DNA from: Pseudomonas sp. MYb60
GTDB taxonomy: Bacteria > Pseudomonadota > Gammaproteobacteria > Pseudomonadales > Pseudomonadaceae
Assembly (NCBI RefSeq): GCF_002979555.1
Contig: NZ_PCOZ01000012.1
Span: 62,001 to 126,000, forward strand
Direction of reading: 5' to 3'
Length of the DNA: 64,000 nt
The translations under genes were made by a program, and so were the position numbers. Below the pieces are notes generated by a model. It worked only from the letters and a program-made list of their open reading frames with translations, was not told where the DNA came from and did no database searches. Below are positions 23,129-32,443 of the stretch, piece by piece. Numbering within the stretch: position 1 is the first letter of the stretch; each line of letters begins with the position of its first letter.

Positions 23129-25090
23129 CTAGACGCGGAAGGCCTGTACGGCCGTGTTGAGCTGCCCTCCCAGCACCAACAAGTGCTCACCCTGGCTGCG
23201 GCCCTGGCCTATTCGCAGCAAATTATCCTCACCCAACTGATGAATCCGCTCACTGTTGTCACGGATTTCGCTCACCGCCCCACTCTGCTGCGCGGTGACA
23301 TCGGCGATGCGCACCGCGGTGTCGGAAATGGTCTGGATCGCGCCGACGATTTCATCCAGCGCACCGTCCGCCGCCTGCGCCTGCTGCGCGGTGGCTTCGG
23401 CGTGTTCGACCTGGGCGCGCATGCCTTCCACCGATTGGTGGGCGGCGCTTTGCAGGCCGGCGATCAGGGTCTGGATCTCTGCCGTGGCGCCCGCCGTCCG
23501 TTGGGCCAGGGAGCGTACTTCATCGGCGACCACCGCAAAACCTCGCCCGGCTTCACCGGCACGGGCGGCCTCGATGGCGGCGTTGAGGGCCAGCAGGTTG
23601 GTCTGGTCGGCAATCGAGCGGATCACCGTGAGCACGCCGCCGATGGTGGCGGATTCTTCGGCCAGTTTCTCGATCATCTGCGCGTTTTGCTGCACTTCGC
23701 CCACCAAGGCATGCAACCCGGTCAGGCTCAGGCCGATGACGCGTTGGCCGTGCTCCACGGCTTCTCCCGCGCTGCGGCTGGCCCCGGCGGCCTGGCTGGC
23801 ATCACCGGCCACCTGTTGGATCGTCGCTTCGAGTTCGCCCAATGAGTCGCGGATCTGTGCGGTGTCGCCGGCCTGACGCTCGGCACCGTCGTGCAGGCCG
23901 CTGCTGAGTTCGGCGAGGGTGCGGCTGCTACCGGCGACTTGCTCGGCATTGCCGCGGATGGTGCCCACCAAGTCCACCAGGTACGCACGCAGGCGGTTCA
24001 GGGAGGCTTCGATGTCATGCAGTTCGCGGTTGGTCTTGCCGAGGGCGATCGGCTGGCTGAAGTCGCCTTCGGCCCAGGTCGACAAGGCCGGGGCCAGGTT
24101 GGTCAGCACGCGGGCCAGGCGGCGCTGCAGGGTGTCGATCAACAAGGCGATCAGCAGGATCAGGCCGATCATCAGCCCTTGCATCAGGCGCACTTCGCCT
24201 TGGATCGTGCCGTGCTGGGCGCGCACTACCGGCTCCAGGCCGGCGATGGCCTGGTGGACTGCATTGATCTTGAGGCGGGTGGCCGCCGCCAGGTCGGCGC
24301 GTTGCTGGATTTGCTCGCGGGTACGCTTGAGCTCGGCGGGGTAGCGGTTGAGCAGGCTGTTGAGTTCGCGCTTGAGGTCGATGCCGGTGTCCTGGGCTTC
24401 GGTTTTCTCGGTGTTTTCCAAGCCCATCATTGCCGAGAAATCATCCGCGCTGGATTCGGCGCTGGCCTTCACACCCAGCAATGGCAGTTGTTCCAGCACG
24501 TCAGCCTGGTTGCGCATATTGCCCAGCTCACGTTCCACGTCATCGGCCAGTTCGGCACGACCGCTGCTCACCAGTTTGTCCCGTGCGAGGGACAGTTTGC
24601 CCAGATGCTGGGACGCCGCGAGCAGCGGTGGCAGATAGCGGCTTGCCTCGGCGGCGTTCACGCCCAGGGCGTACTGGCTGAGTTGTTCGAGGTTCGCTCC
24701 CAGTTCACGCTCGGCTTGCAGCAGCAGGGCCTGCGGGTCGCCGGCCAATTTGCCAGCGGCCAGCAGGTCGGTCTTGCCGAAGGCATCCAGGTCCGTGAGG
24801 CTGGGGCGCAGGCTCTGCGCGAGGTCTGCGGGCAGTTCGTCGAGGTGTTGCAGCAGGCTTTCCAGGCTTTGACTGGCGCTGCTCAGGCGCAGGGCGTCAC
24901 CGCTGGCGAGGTAGTCGTCGATATTGCGCGCGGCCTGGTTCTGGAAATTCTGGGACAGGCCCAGGTAGCGCTCCATCAGCAGGTAAGGCCGCTCCAGCGC
25001 GCGTTGCGACCACCACAGCGTCGCGCCCAGCGCCAGGCACACGGCCACCAACAAGAGCGTATTGAGATTGGTCAGCAGCTTCAGGCGCAT
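23129..25090 (-). CDS. ctpL: Methyl-accepting chemotaxis protein, CtpL-like
   Basis: A 653-residue chemoreceptor. TM1 is about residues 8-26 and TM2 about 308-325, enclosing a large periplasmic helical sensor of roughly 280 residues, a size that fits a helical bimodular (HBM) domain. HAMP follows (about 327-380), then the signalling domain with the tip IRSIADQTNLLALNAAIEAA. There is no C-terminal CheR-docking pentapeptide. Position between aroQ-acc and gcbA matches P. aeruginosa CtpL, which, as I recall, mediates taxis to scarce phosphate via PstS. The ATG at 25090 is preferred to a TTG at 25102. Confidence 0.85.
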   Translation of the reverse strand: MRLKLLTNLNTLLLVAVCLALGATLWWSQRALERPYLLMERYLGLSQNFQNQAARNIDDYLASGDALRLSSASQSLESLLQHLDELPADLAQSLRPSLTDLDAFGKTDLLAAGKLAGDPQALLLQAERELGANLEQLSQYALGVNAAEASRYLPPLLAASQHLGKLSLARDKLVSSGRAELADDVERELGNMRNQADVLEQLPLLGVKASAESSADDFSAMMGLENTEKTEAQDTGIDLKRELNSLLNRYPAELKRTREQIQQRADLAAATRLKINAVHQAIAGLEPVVRAQHGTIQGEVRLMQGLMIGLILLIALLIDTLQRRLARVLTNLAPALSTWAEGDFSQPIALGKTNRELHDIEASLNRLRAYLVDLVGTIRGNAEQVAGSSRTLAELSSGLHDGAERQAGDTAQIRDSLGELEATIQQVAGDASQAAGASRSAGEAVEHGQRVIGLSLTGLHALVGEVQQNAQMIEKLAEESATIGGVLTVIRSIADQTNLLALNAAIEAARAGEAGRGFAVVADEVRSLAQRTAGATAEIQTLIAGLQSAAHQSVEGMRAQVEHAEATAQQAQAADGALDEIVGAIQTISDTAVRIADVTAQQSGAVSEIRDNSERIHQLGEDNLLRIGQGRSQGEHLLVLGGQLNTAVQAFRV

Positions 25091-25143
25091 GCGTGGTTTC
25101 AACCGACAGCAAAAGGTAAGTGCCTGAAGTTATTGCGTTTCCA

Positions 25144-26814
25144 TTACAAAGTTATGACCGAATCAGTCGATTCCGGTGAAAAGATGGCACTTTGCTTTGA
25201 TGCTCGCGCGGTCTGCACGCGATTGCGTCCGGCATCCTTGGCGCGGTACAGCGCCTCGTCGGCCTGGGCCGCCATCATCAGGCTGTCGCAGCCATCCTGC
25301 AGTTCCACCAGACCGGCGCTGAACGTGCACCACAGGTCCTGGGGCTGGGCGGGATAGTGGATCTCGGCAAAGCGGCAGCGGATCTCGTCGAGCACTGTGC
25401 AGGCGGCTTCCAGGTCAGTGTCGGGCATCACAATCGCGAACTCTTCGCCGCCGTAGCGCCCGATAAAATCGGTCTTGCGCAGACGCTGCTTGAGGAACAG
25501 CGCCAGGCTCTTGATCACACGGTCGCCCATGGGGTGGCCGTGGCTGTCGTTGACCCGCTTGAAGTGGTCGATGTCGAGCATGGCAAAGCTCAGCGGCTTG
25601 TTCTCGCGCCGGGCGCGGAAGCTGCAGTCTTCGAGCAGTTGCAGGATGTGGGTGTGGTTGTACAGGCCGGTCAGGCTGTCGCGCACCATCCGCGCCTTGA
25701 GGTGGCGCGCACGGGCGGCACGGTTGCGCACGGTGGTGATCAGGTGGCGCGGCTTGATGGGCTTGGTGAGGAAGTCGTCGCCGCCTTCGCTCATCGCGTC
25801 CAGTTGTTTGTCCAGGTCGTCCTCGGCCGACAGGTAGATGATCGGCACGCTCACGTAGCGGTCGTTGTGACGAATCACCTTGGCCAGTTCGGTGCCGGTA
25901 CAGGCCGGCATGTACATGTCGAGGATGATCAGGTCGGGCTGGAAGTCGGCCAGCTCGGCCATGGCCTGGATCGGCTCGATCAGCGTGCGGGTGACGATGC
26001 CGGCACTGTTGAGCAGGCGCTCGGTGTGCAGGGCCTGGGCGCGCGAGTCGTCGATGATCAGCACTTTATAGGGCTCGTACTGGGCGACGCAGGTGAGCAC
26101 TTCGATTTTTTCCAGCAGGCTCGACGCTTCCAGCGTGCCGGTGAGGAACTCCTGGCCGCCGGCGCGCACGGCGGCGAGGCGGGTCGGGGTGTCGGTCTCG
26201 TGCAGGCTGAAAAACAGCAGCGGCAGTTTCTGTTCCAGGCCTTCCTGGGCCTGCGCAGCGAGCTTGAGCCCCAGGCCCGCACCGCAGAAGTCCACGTCCA
26301 TCACAATGGCCGACGGCAAGCGTTCGGTCATGGCGGCGTTGAATGCCGCTACGCTGTCCAGGGACTGGGCGCTCATGCCAAAGAACTCCAGCTGCTTGGC
26401 CAGGCGGTCGGCACGGTCGTGATCGGCGAGCATCACATAGATCGGCTTGCGCATGGGCGGCAGCAGGGTTTGCTCCAACTGGTCGCCCTGGCGCAGGCCG
26501 GTGCGCGACAGACGCTGCATCAGGCGGTTGAGTTCGGTGATCAGGTGGCTGCTCAGGCGCCCGCGATTGTCGTCCACGGCCTTGAGGGATTCACCGATAT
26601 GCTGCGCCAGTTGGCCATGCTCCGGCTGTTCGAAACGCTCGGCGAAACGCTGCAGGCGCAGGTTGGCTTCGCTGAGTTCGGCGAGGTCGCCGCTGGACCA
26701 TTCGCTGCCTTGCAGGCGTTGCCAGATCTCAAGAATTTGACGTGCCTGATGAATTACCCGCTGGGCAAAATGGTGCTTGAGACGCTCACGGCTGGGGTCT
26801 TCTGGCTCGGTCAT
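25144..26814 (-). CDS. gcbA: Response-regulator diguanylate cyclase, GcbA-like
   Basis: A 556-residue cytoplasmic c-di-GMP synthase. The N-terminal helical part (about 1-110) resembles an Hpt-type bundle. A degenerate receiver (about 125-240) is followed by a canonical receiver with the acceptor Asp in LIILDMYMP, then GGDEF. The active site is GGEEF at 455-459 and the inhibitory I-site RKTD begins 9 residues before it (446-449), so the enzyme should be active and product-inhibited. In P. fluorescens GcbA promotes attachment. It lies 54 bases upstream of ctpL on the same strand. Confidence 0.88.
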   Translation of the reverse strand: MTEPEDPSRERLKHHFAQRVIHQARQILEIWQRLQGSEWSSGDLAELSEANLRLQRFAERFEQPEHGQLAQHIGESLKAVDDNRGRLSSHLITELNRLMQRLSRTGLRQGDQLEQTLLPPMRKPIYVMLADHDRADRLAKQLEFFGMSAQSLDSVAAFNAAMTERLPSAIVMDVDFCGAGLGLKLAAQAQEGLEQKLPLLFFSLHETDTPTRLAAVRAGGQEFLTGTLEASSLLEKIEVLTCVAQYEPYKVLIIDDSRAQALHTERLLNSAGIVTRTLIEPIQAMAELADFQPDLIILDMYMPACTGTELAKVIRHNDRYVSVPIIYLSAEDDLDKQLDAMSEGGDDFLTKPIKPRHLITTVRNRAARARHLKARMVRDSLTGLYNHTHILQLLEDCSFRARRENKPLSFAMLDIDHFKRVNDSHGHPMGDRVIKSLALFLKQRLRKTDFIGRYGGEEFAIVMPDTDLEAACTVLDEIRCRFAEIHYPAQPQDLWCTFSAGLVELQDGCDSLMMAAQADEALYRAKDAGRNRVQTARASKQSAIFSPESTDSVITL

Positions 26815-27113
26815 ATCCTGACTACTAGTGAGGGTGCATGCTGAGGTCGAACTGATGGCTCTATGCTAGCACCTCTTTTCCACGGGATGAGTGTCGTACA
26901 TCAATAAAGTGCGCGTTCCTGATATTCAGTTACTGACCGACTGGTCGCGGGGCGTAAAAAACGTGCATCCTTCATGGTCGGACGGCGCTCGTGCGCCGGT
27001 TTGGTGAAAAGCCCCGCACAAGCGGGCACGATGGGGTAGGGTTGTGGTCGGAGTGTTTGAACGCACGCCATCAATTCAAGTGCATGAACTCAAGTGATTG
27101 AAAGGATATCGCC
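26815..27113. promoter_or_regulatory. Divergent intergenic region gcbA / DUF2333
   Basis: About 300 bases between divergent genes. It must hold both promoters. I see only a minor hairpin (GGCGC/GCGCC near 26985-26998) and no repeat, RNA motif or small gene. Confidence 0.4.
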
Positions 27114-28181
27114 ATGCTGGACTGGAAAAACCGTGCAGACAGCGCCAAAGGCCCTGCGCCTGAGCCCAAGTCGGCCAACCGCGGCTATTTTCGTACACTG
27201 CTGATGAGCCGCGCGCTGCTCAGCGTACTCGGGCTGTACCTGTTGGTGACCGGTGCCCTGGGCTGGTACTGGAGCGAAGAGCCAGCATTGTTCCCGGTCC
27301 AGCAAAATGCCCAGCTTGCCGCCGAGAAGGAAGGCAAGCAGATGGTCGTGGGCTACACCACCGTCGAAACCCTCAAGACCGTGGTCGGCACCTTGCTGAC
27401 CAAACCCGGTGGCTATATTTCCAACGACCGCTTCCCGCCTGGCCTGTGGATGGACAACATGCCGAGCTGGGAATACGGCGTGCTGGTGCAAGTGCGCGAC
27501 CTGACCCGCGCCCTGCGTAAAGACTTTGCCCGCTCGCAGTCGCAGTCGGCTGAAGACGCCGACCTGGCCAAGGCCGAGCCGCGCTTCAACTTCGACAACA
27601 AGAGCTGGGTGCTGCCGTCCAGCGAGTCGGAATACCAGGAAGGCATCAATTCCCTGAGCCGCTACGAAGCACGTCTGTCCGACCCGAACCAGCGCGGCGC
27701 GCTGTTTTATGCGCGTGCCGACAACCTCAACAACTGGCTGGGCGATGTCGCCACCCGCTTGGGCTCGCTGTCGCAACGCCTGTCGGCCAGCGTTGGCCGG
27801 GTGAAGCTCAACACCGCACTGAAAACCGAAGCCCTGGCGCCAGGTGAAGTGCCGCAGGTCGATGAGGAAGTGGTGGAAACCCCATGGATGCAGATCGACA
27901 ACGTGTTCTACGAAGCCCGTGGCCAGGCCTGGGCCTTGTCCCACCTGCTGCGTGCCATCGAAGTCGATTTTGCCGACGTGTTGGCCAAGAAGAACGCCAC
28001 TGTGAGCGTGCGCCAGATCATTCGTGAGCTGGAAGCCTCGCAGGAACCGGTGTGGAGTCCTATGATCCTGAATGGCAGTGGCTTCGGCGTACTGGCGAAC
28101 CATTCGCTGGTGATGGCCAATTACATTTCCCGGGCAAACGCTGCAGTGATCGACTTGCGTCAGCTTCTCAACCAGGGTTGA
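27114..28181 (+). CDS. DUF2333 family membrane-anchored protein
   Basis: A 355-residue protein of the DUF2333 family. One N-terminal transmembrane helix (ALLSVLGLYLLVTGALGWYW, about residues 34-54) anchors a predicted periplasmic body rich in helices. Function is unknown. It is conserved in this spot in Pseudomonas, in front of the NUDIX gene; its stop TGA shares its last base with the NUDIX start. Confidence 0.88.
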   Translation: MLDWKNRADSAKGPAPEPKSANRGYFRTLLMSRALLSVLGLYLLVTGALGWYWSEEPALFPVQQNAQLAAEKEGKQMVVGYTTVETLKTVVGTLLTKPGGYISNDRFPPGLWMDNMPSWEYGVLVQVRDLTRALRKDFARSQSQSAEDADLAKAEPRFNFDNKSWVLPSSESEYQEGINSLSRYEARLSDPNQRGALFYARADNLNNWLGDVATRLGSLSQRLSASVGRVKLNTALKTEALAPGEVPQVDEEVVETPWMQIDNVFYEARGQAWALSHLLRAIEVDFADVLAKKNATVSVRQIIRELEASQEPVWSPMILNGSGFGVLANHSLVMANYISRANAAVIDLRQLLNQG

Positions 28182-28720
28182 TGATGGATGCTATTCAAAA
28201 GGAGGCCGCACATCGCGCGGCCTCCGATGCTGAACTGATCTGCTGGGTCGACGAGCACGACAACCTGCTCGGCCATCTGGTCAGGTCCGACCTGCGCCAG
28301 CGCGGCCTGATCGGCCGCTGCACCTTTATCTTCCTGTTCAATTCCAAAGGCGAACTGTGTGTGCACCGGCGCACCCTGAGCAAGGCCATGTACCCCGGTT
28401 TCTGGGACACGGCGGCGGGAGGCATGGTGGCAGCGGGGGAGAGTTATGCCGATTCTGCGGCCCGCGAGCTGGAGGAAGAACTGGGTGTGGCCGGGGTGGA
28501 CCTGCTCGAGCATGACCATTTTTATTTTGCCGATGGCGACAGCCGGCTGTGGTGCAAGTCCTATTCTGCGGTGTGGGACGGTCCCCTGTGCCTGCAACCC
28601 GAAGAGGTCATGGAAGCGCGCTTCCTGCCCATCGATGAGGTTCTGCAGGAAGCCGAACAAAAGCCCTACTGCCCGGACGCGCAGGAAGGGTTGCGCCGCT
28701 ATCTGGCCACACGTCGCTAA
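28181..28720 (+). CDS. NUDIX hydrolase
   Basis: A 179-residue NUDIX protein. The box is intact in GMVAAGESYADSAARELEEE followed by LGV, with the catalytic REL and EE residues. RRTLSKAMYPGFWDTAAGG upstream is typical of the YfcD/IPP-isomerase-like subgroup. The substrate is unknown. The start overlaps the DUF2333 stop (TGATG), so expression is coupled; a second ATG at 28184 is equally possible. Confidence 0.9.
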   Translation: MMDAIQKEAAHRAASDAELICWVDEHDNLLGHLVRSDLRQRGLIGRCTFIFLFNSKGELCVHRRTLSKAMYPGFWDTAAGGMVAAGESYADSAARELEEELGVAGVDLLEHDHFYFADGDSRLWCKSYSAVWDGPLCLQPEEVMEARFLPIDEVLQEAEQKPYCPDAQEGLRRYLATRR

Positions 28721-28821
28721 AGTTGCAGAAATTGGCGCGATTTGGCCCTTAGCAAGTCGTCTGTTTGCCGTTACACTGCGCGACTTTTCACCCGAACCGC
28801 CCTTGTTTCACCCCGGAATCA

Positions 28822-28923
28822 CTGTAGGAGCGAGCTTGCTCGCGAAAAACGTCAACGATAACGCGTGCATCCTGATTTAACGCGGCGTCCTTGCGTTCTT
28901 CGAGAGCAAGCTCGCTCCTACAG
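28822..28923. repeat. REPIN (GTAGGAGCGAGC family)
   Basis: CTGTAGGAGCGAGCTTGCTC (28822) and its inverted partner ending CTCGCTCCTACAG (28923) enclose about 55 bases. Same family as 14964-15065, between the NUDIX and sui1 genes. Confidence 0.87.
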
Positions 28924-29037
28924 GTAGGGTTGAACCTTGGCGGATCGGTAGCGCTGCCCCTGCCTGAGTGGGGCTTCGCGGTCGGCCTATCCCTTAGCGG
29001 GTGCCGATCAGTCTTTGTCCTCCCAAGAGGATTGCCG

Positions 29038-29409
29038 GTGGCCAAAAAAGCCGCATCCTTCGCCGCCCTTGGTGGCCTGGTATTTTCCACCGACGCAGGT
29101 CGACACTGCCCGGACTGTCGTCAGCCCGTGGATTCGTGTACCTGCAAACAGACCCTGATCCCTGAAGGCGACGGAATTGCCCGCGTGCGACGCGAGAGCA
29201 AGGGCCGTGGCGGCAAGACGGTGACTACCATCACCGGCGTGCCGCTGGCCGAAGATGCCCTCAAGGAACTCGCCACCACGCTGAAAAAGCGTTGCGGCAC
29301 GGGTGGCGCGTTGAAAGACGGCGTCATCGAGATCCAGGGCGATCACGTCGAACTGTTGTTGGCCGAGCTGATCAAGCTGGGTTACAAGGCCAAGAAGTCC
29401 GGCGGCTGA
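29038..29409 (+). CDS. Translation initiation factor Sui1 / YciH
   Basis: A 123-residue eIF1/SUI1-fold protein. The GTG at 29038 follows AAGAGG (29025-29030). The N-terminal part has a CPDCRQPVDSCTC zinc-like cluster. The SUI1 domain shows RRESKGRGGKTVTTITG and LKKRCGTGGALKDG. E. coli YciH modulates initiation fidelity; the role here is inferred from family. A longer frame from 28891 starts inside the REPIN and is rejected. Confidence 0.9.
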   Translation: MAKKAASFAALGGLVFSTDAGRHCPDCRQPVDSCTCKQTLIPEGDGIARVRRESKGRGGKTVTTITGVPLAEDALKELATTLKKRCGTGGALKDGVIEIQGDHVELLLAELIKLGYKAKKSGG

Positions 29410-29552
29410 AAGCCTCTTCCCGACCTGTGTCTAAACTCTGTCCTGCAAGTGGGGTCCTACCCTGGATGCAGGCAAATCGTCATTTTCATTCTTTAGACTG
29501 CGCCAGCCTCTGATAGGGGCGGCGCCTTCGACTTCATTTATAGGGGACTTCG

Positions 29553-31466
29553 ATGTCCGTACGACGCACACGCAAAGACGATGGCAGCCAATGGACAGTT
29601 GCGGACAGCCGCAGTGTTTACGGGATTCGCCATTGGGGGGCCGGGTATTTCGCGATCAATGAAGCCGGTCGCGTTGAAGTCCGTCCGAACGGCCCGAACA
29701 GCACGCCCGTCGACCTTTACGAGCAAGTCGACGAGCTGCGCAAGAGCGGTCTGTCGTTGCCGCTGCTGGTGCGCTTTCCCGACATCCTGCAAGACCGTGT
29801 ACGCCAGCTGACCGGGGCTTTCGATGCGAACATCGCACGCCTGGAATACCAGAGCCAGTACACCGCGCTGTACCCGATCAAGGTGAACCAGCAGGAGGCC
29901 GTGATCGAGAACATCATCGCCACCCAGAACGTTTCCATTGGCCTGGAAGCCGGCTCCAAGCCGGAGCTGCTGGCCGTGCTGGCCCTGGCGCCGAAGGGCG
30001 GCACCATCGTCTGCAACGGTTACAAGGACCGTGAGTTCATTCGCCTGGCGCTGATGGGCCAGAAACTCGGCCACAACGTGTTCATCGTGATCGAGAAAGA
30101 ATCCGAAGTTGAGCTGGTGATCGAAGAGGCGGCAAGCCTCAAGGTCAAGCCACAGGTTGGCCTGCGCGTGCGTTTGTCCTCCCTGGCCTCAAGCAAGTGG
30201 GCGGACACCGGCGGCGAGAAATCCAAGTTCGGCCTGTCGGCGGCGCAGTTGCTGTCGGTGGTCGAGCGCTTCCGCGCCGCCGGCCTGGACCAGGGCATCC
30301 GCCTGCTGCACTTCCACATGGGTTCGCAGATCGCCAACCTGGCCGATTACCAGCACGGGTTCAAGGAAGCCATTCGTTACTACGGCGAACTGCGCAACCT
30401 CGGCCTGCCGGTGGATCACATCGACGTCGGCGGCGGCCTGGGTGTTGACTACGACGGTACCCACTCGCGTAACGCCAGCTCGATCAACTACGACATGGAC
30501 GACTACGCCGGCGTGGTCGTGGGCATGCTCAAGGAATTCTGCGACGCGCAGAGCCTGCCGCACCCGCACATCTTCTCCGAAAGCGGCCGTTCCCTGACCG
30601 CCCACCACGCCATGCTGGTGGTGCAGGTCACCGACGTCGAGAAACACAACGACGAAATCCCGACCATCGAGAACAAGGAAGCCCTGCCGGAAACCGTGCA
30701 ATGGCTGGTGGACCTGCTGGGCCCGACCGACATCGAGATGGTCACCGAGACCTACTGGCGCGCCACTCACTACATGAGCGACGTGGCCGCCCAGTACGCC
30801 GACGGCAAGCTGACCCTGGCCGAGAAAGCCCTGGCCGAACAATGCTACTTCGCCGTGTGCCGTCGCCTGCACAACTCGTTGAAAGCCCGCCAGCGCTCGC
30901 ACCGCCAGGTGCTGGATGAACTCAACGACAAGCTGGCCGACAAGTACATCTGCAACTTCTCGGTATTCCAGAGCCTGCCGGACACCTGGGCCATCGGCCA
31001 GGTCCTGCCGATCCTGCCGCTGCATCGCCTGGATGAAGAGCCGTTGCGTCGCGCCGTGCTGCAAGACCTGACCTGCGACTCCGACGGCAAGATCAAGCAG
31101 TACGTCGACGAGCAATCCATCGAGACCAGCCTGCCGGTGCACGCCTTGAACGAAGGTGAAGACTACCTGCTCGGCATCTTCCTGGTGGGTGCTTACCAGG
31201 AGATTCTGGGTGACATGCACAACCTGTTCGGTGACACCGACTCGGTGAACATCTACCAGCGTGAAGACGGTTCGGTGTACAGCGCCGGTATCGAAACCCA
31301 TGACACCATCGAAGACATGCTGCGCTACGTGCACTTGTCGCCGGAAGAGTTGATGACGCATTACCGCGACAAGTGTGCGAGTGCGAAGATCAGTGCCAGC
31401 GAGCGCACCCAGTTCCTGGATGCGTTGCGACTGGGCCTGACGCGGTCTTCGTACCTGTCCTCGTAA
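29553..31466 (+). CDS. speA: Biosynthetic arginine decarboxylase
   Basis: SpeA (637 residues) is a PLP enzyme that converts arginine to agmatine for polyamine synthesis. The PLP lysine is Lys110 in ALYPIKVNQQ. GLEAGSKPEL, HFHMGSQI and DVGGGLGVDYDGTHS are alanine-racemase-fold motifs, and SESGRSLTAHHAM follows. Length agrees with the Pseudomonas enzyme. ATG at 29553 is preceded by AGGGGA. A REP palindrome just after the stop may serve as terminator. Confidence 0.97.
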   Translation: MSVRRTRKDDGSQWTVADSRSVYGIRHWGAGYFAINEAGRVEVRPNGPNSTPVDLYEQVDELRKSGLSLPLLVRFPDILQDRVRQLTGAFDANIARLEYQSQYTALYPIKVNQQEAVIENIIATQNVSIGLEAGSKPELLAVLALAPKGGTIVCNGYKDREFIRLALMGQKLGHNVFIVIEKESEVELVIEEAASLKVKPQVGLRVRLSSLASSKWADTGGEKSKFGLSAAQLLSVVERFRAAGLDQGIRLLHFHMGSQIANLADYQHGFKEAIRYYGELRNLGLPVDHIDVGGGLGVDYDGTHSRNASSINYDMDDYAGVVVGMLKEFCDAQSLPHPHIFSESGRSLTAHHAMLVVQVTDVEKHNDEIPTIENKEALPETVQWLVDLLGPTDIEMVTETYWRATHYMSDVAAQYADGKLTLAEKALAEQCYFAVCRRLHNSLKARQRSHRQVLDELNDKLADKYICNFSVFQSLPDTWAIGQVLPILPLHRLDEEPLRRAVLQDLTCDSDGKIKQYVDEQSIETSLPVHALNEGEDYLLGIFLVGAYQEILGDMHNLFGDTDSVNIYQREDGSVYSAGIETHDTIEDMLRYVHLSPEELMTHYRDKCASAKISASERTQFLDALRLGLTRSSYLSS

Positions 31467-31486
31467 CCTCAGCCGGCATCGATTCA

Positions 31487-31520
31487 AAATGTGGGAGGGG
31501 GCAAGCCCCCTCCCACATTT
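31487..31520. repeat. REP palindrome after speA
   Basis: AAATGTGGGAGGGGGCAAGC is followed at once by its complement CCCCTCCCACATTT, forming a compact hairpin 21 bases past the speA stop. Same family as 2652-2746. Confidence 0.85.
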
Positions 31521-31549
31521 GGATCACCTTTACACATGAGGGCTCAGTG

Positions 31550-32443
31550 ATGCAGAGCAGGTTCTTACAAGCCGTCACCCTGGCATTCGCCGCTTTCCTC
31601 GCGGCCTGCTCGCCCATCAACGTGCTTAACGCACTCACCCCCTCCAGCACCTTCACTAAAACCGCAGGCCTCGCCTACGGCACCGACCCCCGCCAAACAC
31701 TCGATATCTACCGCCCTGCGCCTGCCATTGCCAATGCCCCCGTGGTGGTGTTTTTCTACGGCGGCAGTTGGAACTCAGGCTCTAAAGAAGATTACGGTTT
31801 TGTCGGCGAAGCCCTGGCCTCACGCGGCATTGTCGTGGTGATCGCCGACTACCGGCTCTACCCGCAAGTGCGTTACCCCGCTTTCCTCCAGGACGGCGCC
31901 CAAGCGGTGGCCTGGACGCATCAGCGTATTGCCGAGTACGGCGCCGATCCCAAGCAGCTTTATGTGATGGGCCACAGCTCCGGCGCTTACAACGCGTCGA
32001 TGCTCGCACTGGATGCGCGCTGGCTGAATGAAGTGGGCTTGTCGCCGTCGATCTTCAAAGGCTGGATCGGCATGGCCGGCCCTTACGACTTTCTGCCGAT
32101 TGAAAACCCGGACGTGAAACCGGTGTTTTTCTTCCCCGACTCACCGCCGGATTCCCAGCCGATCAACCATGTCAGCGCGGGGGCTCCGCCGAGCCTGTTG
32201 ATTGCCGCCACGGATGACAAACTCGTCAATCCCGTGCGTAACACGGGCGGGTTGGCTGAGAAGCTCAGGGCCGCGGACGTGCCCGTTGAAACGTTCTACT
32301 TCGGCAAGACCAATCACCAGACCCTGGTGGCGGCCCTTTCCAAACCGCTACGTTGGCTGGCGCCGGTGCTGGACCGCGTGAGCGCATTTATCCAAGCCAC
32401 TGATCCTGCCGATTCAAGCGCCAGGCAATCGCCCACAAAGTAA
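31550..32443 (+). CDS. Alpha/beta-hydrolase lipoprotein (esterase)
   Basis: A 297-residue alpha/beta hydrolase. The N-terminus has a lipoprotein signal with lipobox LAAC (Cys near residue 20), so it is probably anchored in the outer membrane. The oxyanion-hole region is FFYGGSWNSGS, the nucleophile Ser lies in MGHSSGAYN, and the late His is in KTNHQT. This fits the BD-FAE/carboxylesterase subfamily. Substrate unknown. Its 3' end overlaps the convergent MATE gene by 56 bases. Confidence 0.83.
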   Translation: MQSRFLQAVTLAFAAFLAACSPINVLNALTPSSTFTKTAGLAYGTDPRQTLDIYRPAPAIANAPVVVFFYGGSWNSGSKEDYGFVGEALASRGIVVVIADYRLYPQVRYPAFLQDGAQAVAWTHQRIAEYGADPKQLYVMGHSSGAYNASMLALDARWLNEVGLSPSIFKGWIGMAGPYDFLPIENPDVKPVFFFPDSPPDSQPINHVSAGAPPSLLIAATDDKLVNPVRNTGGLAEKLRAADVPVETFYFGKTNHQTLVAALSKPLRWLAPVLDRVSAFIQATDPADSSARQSPTK

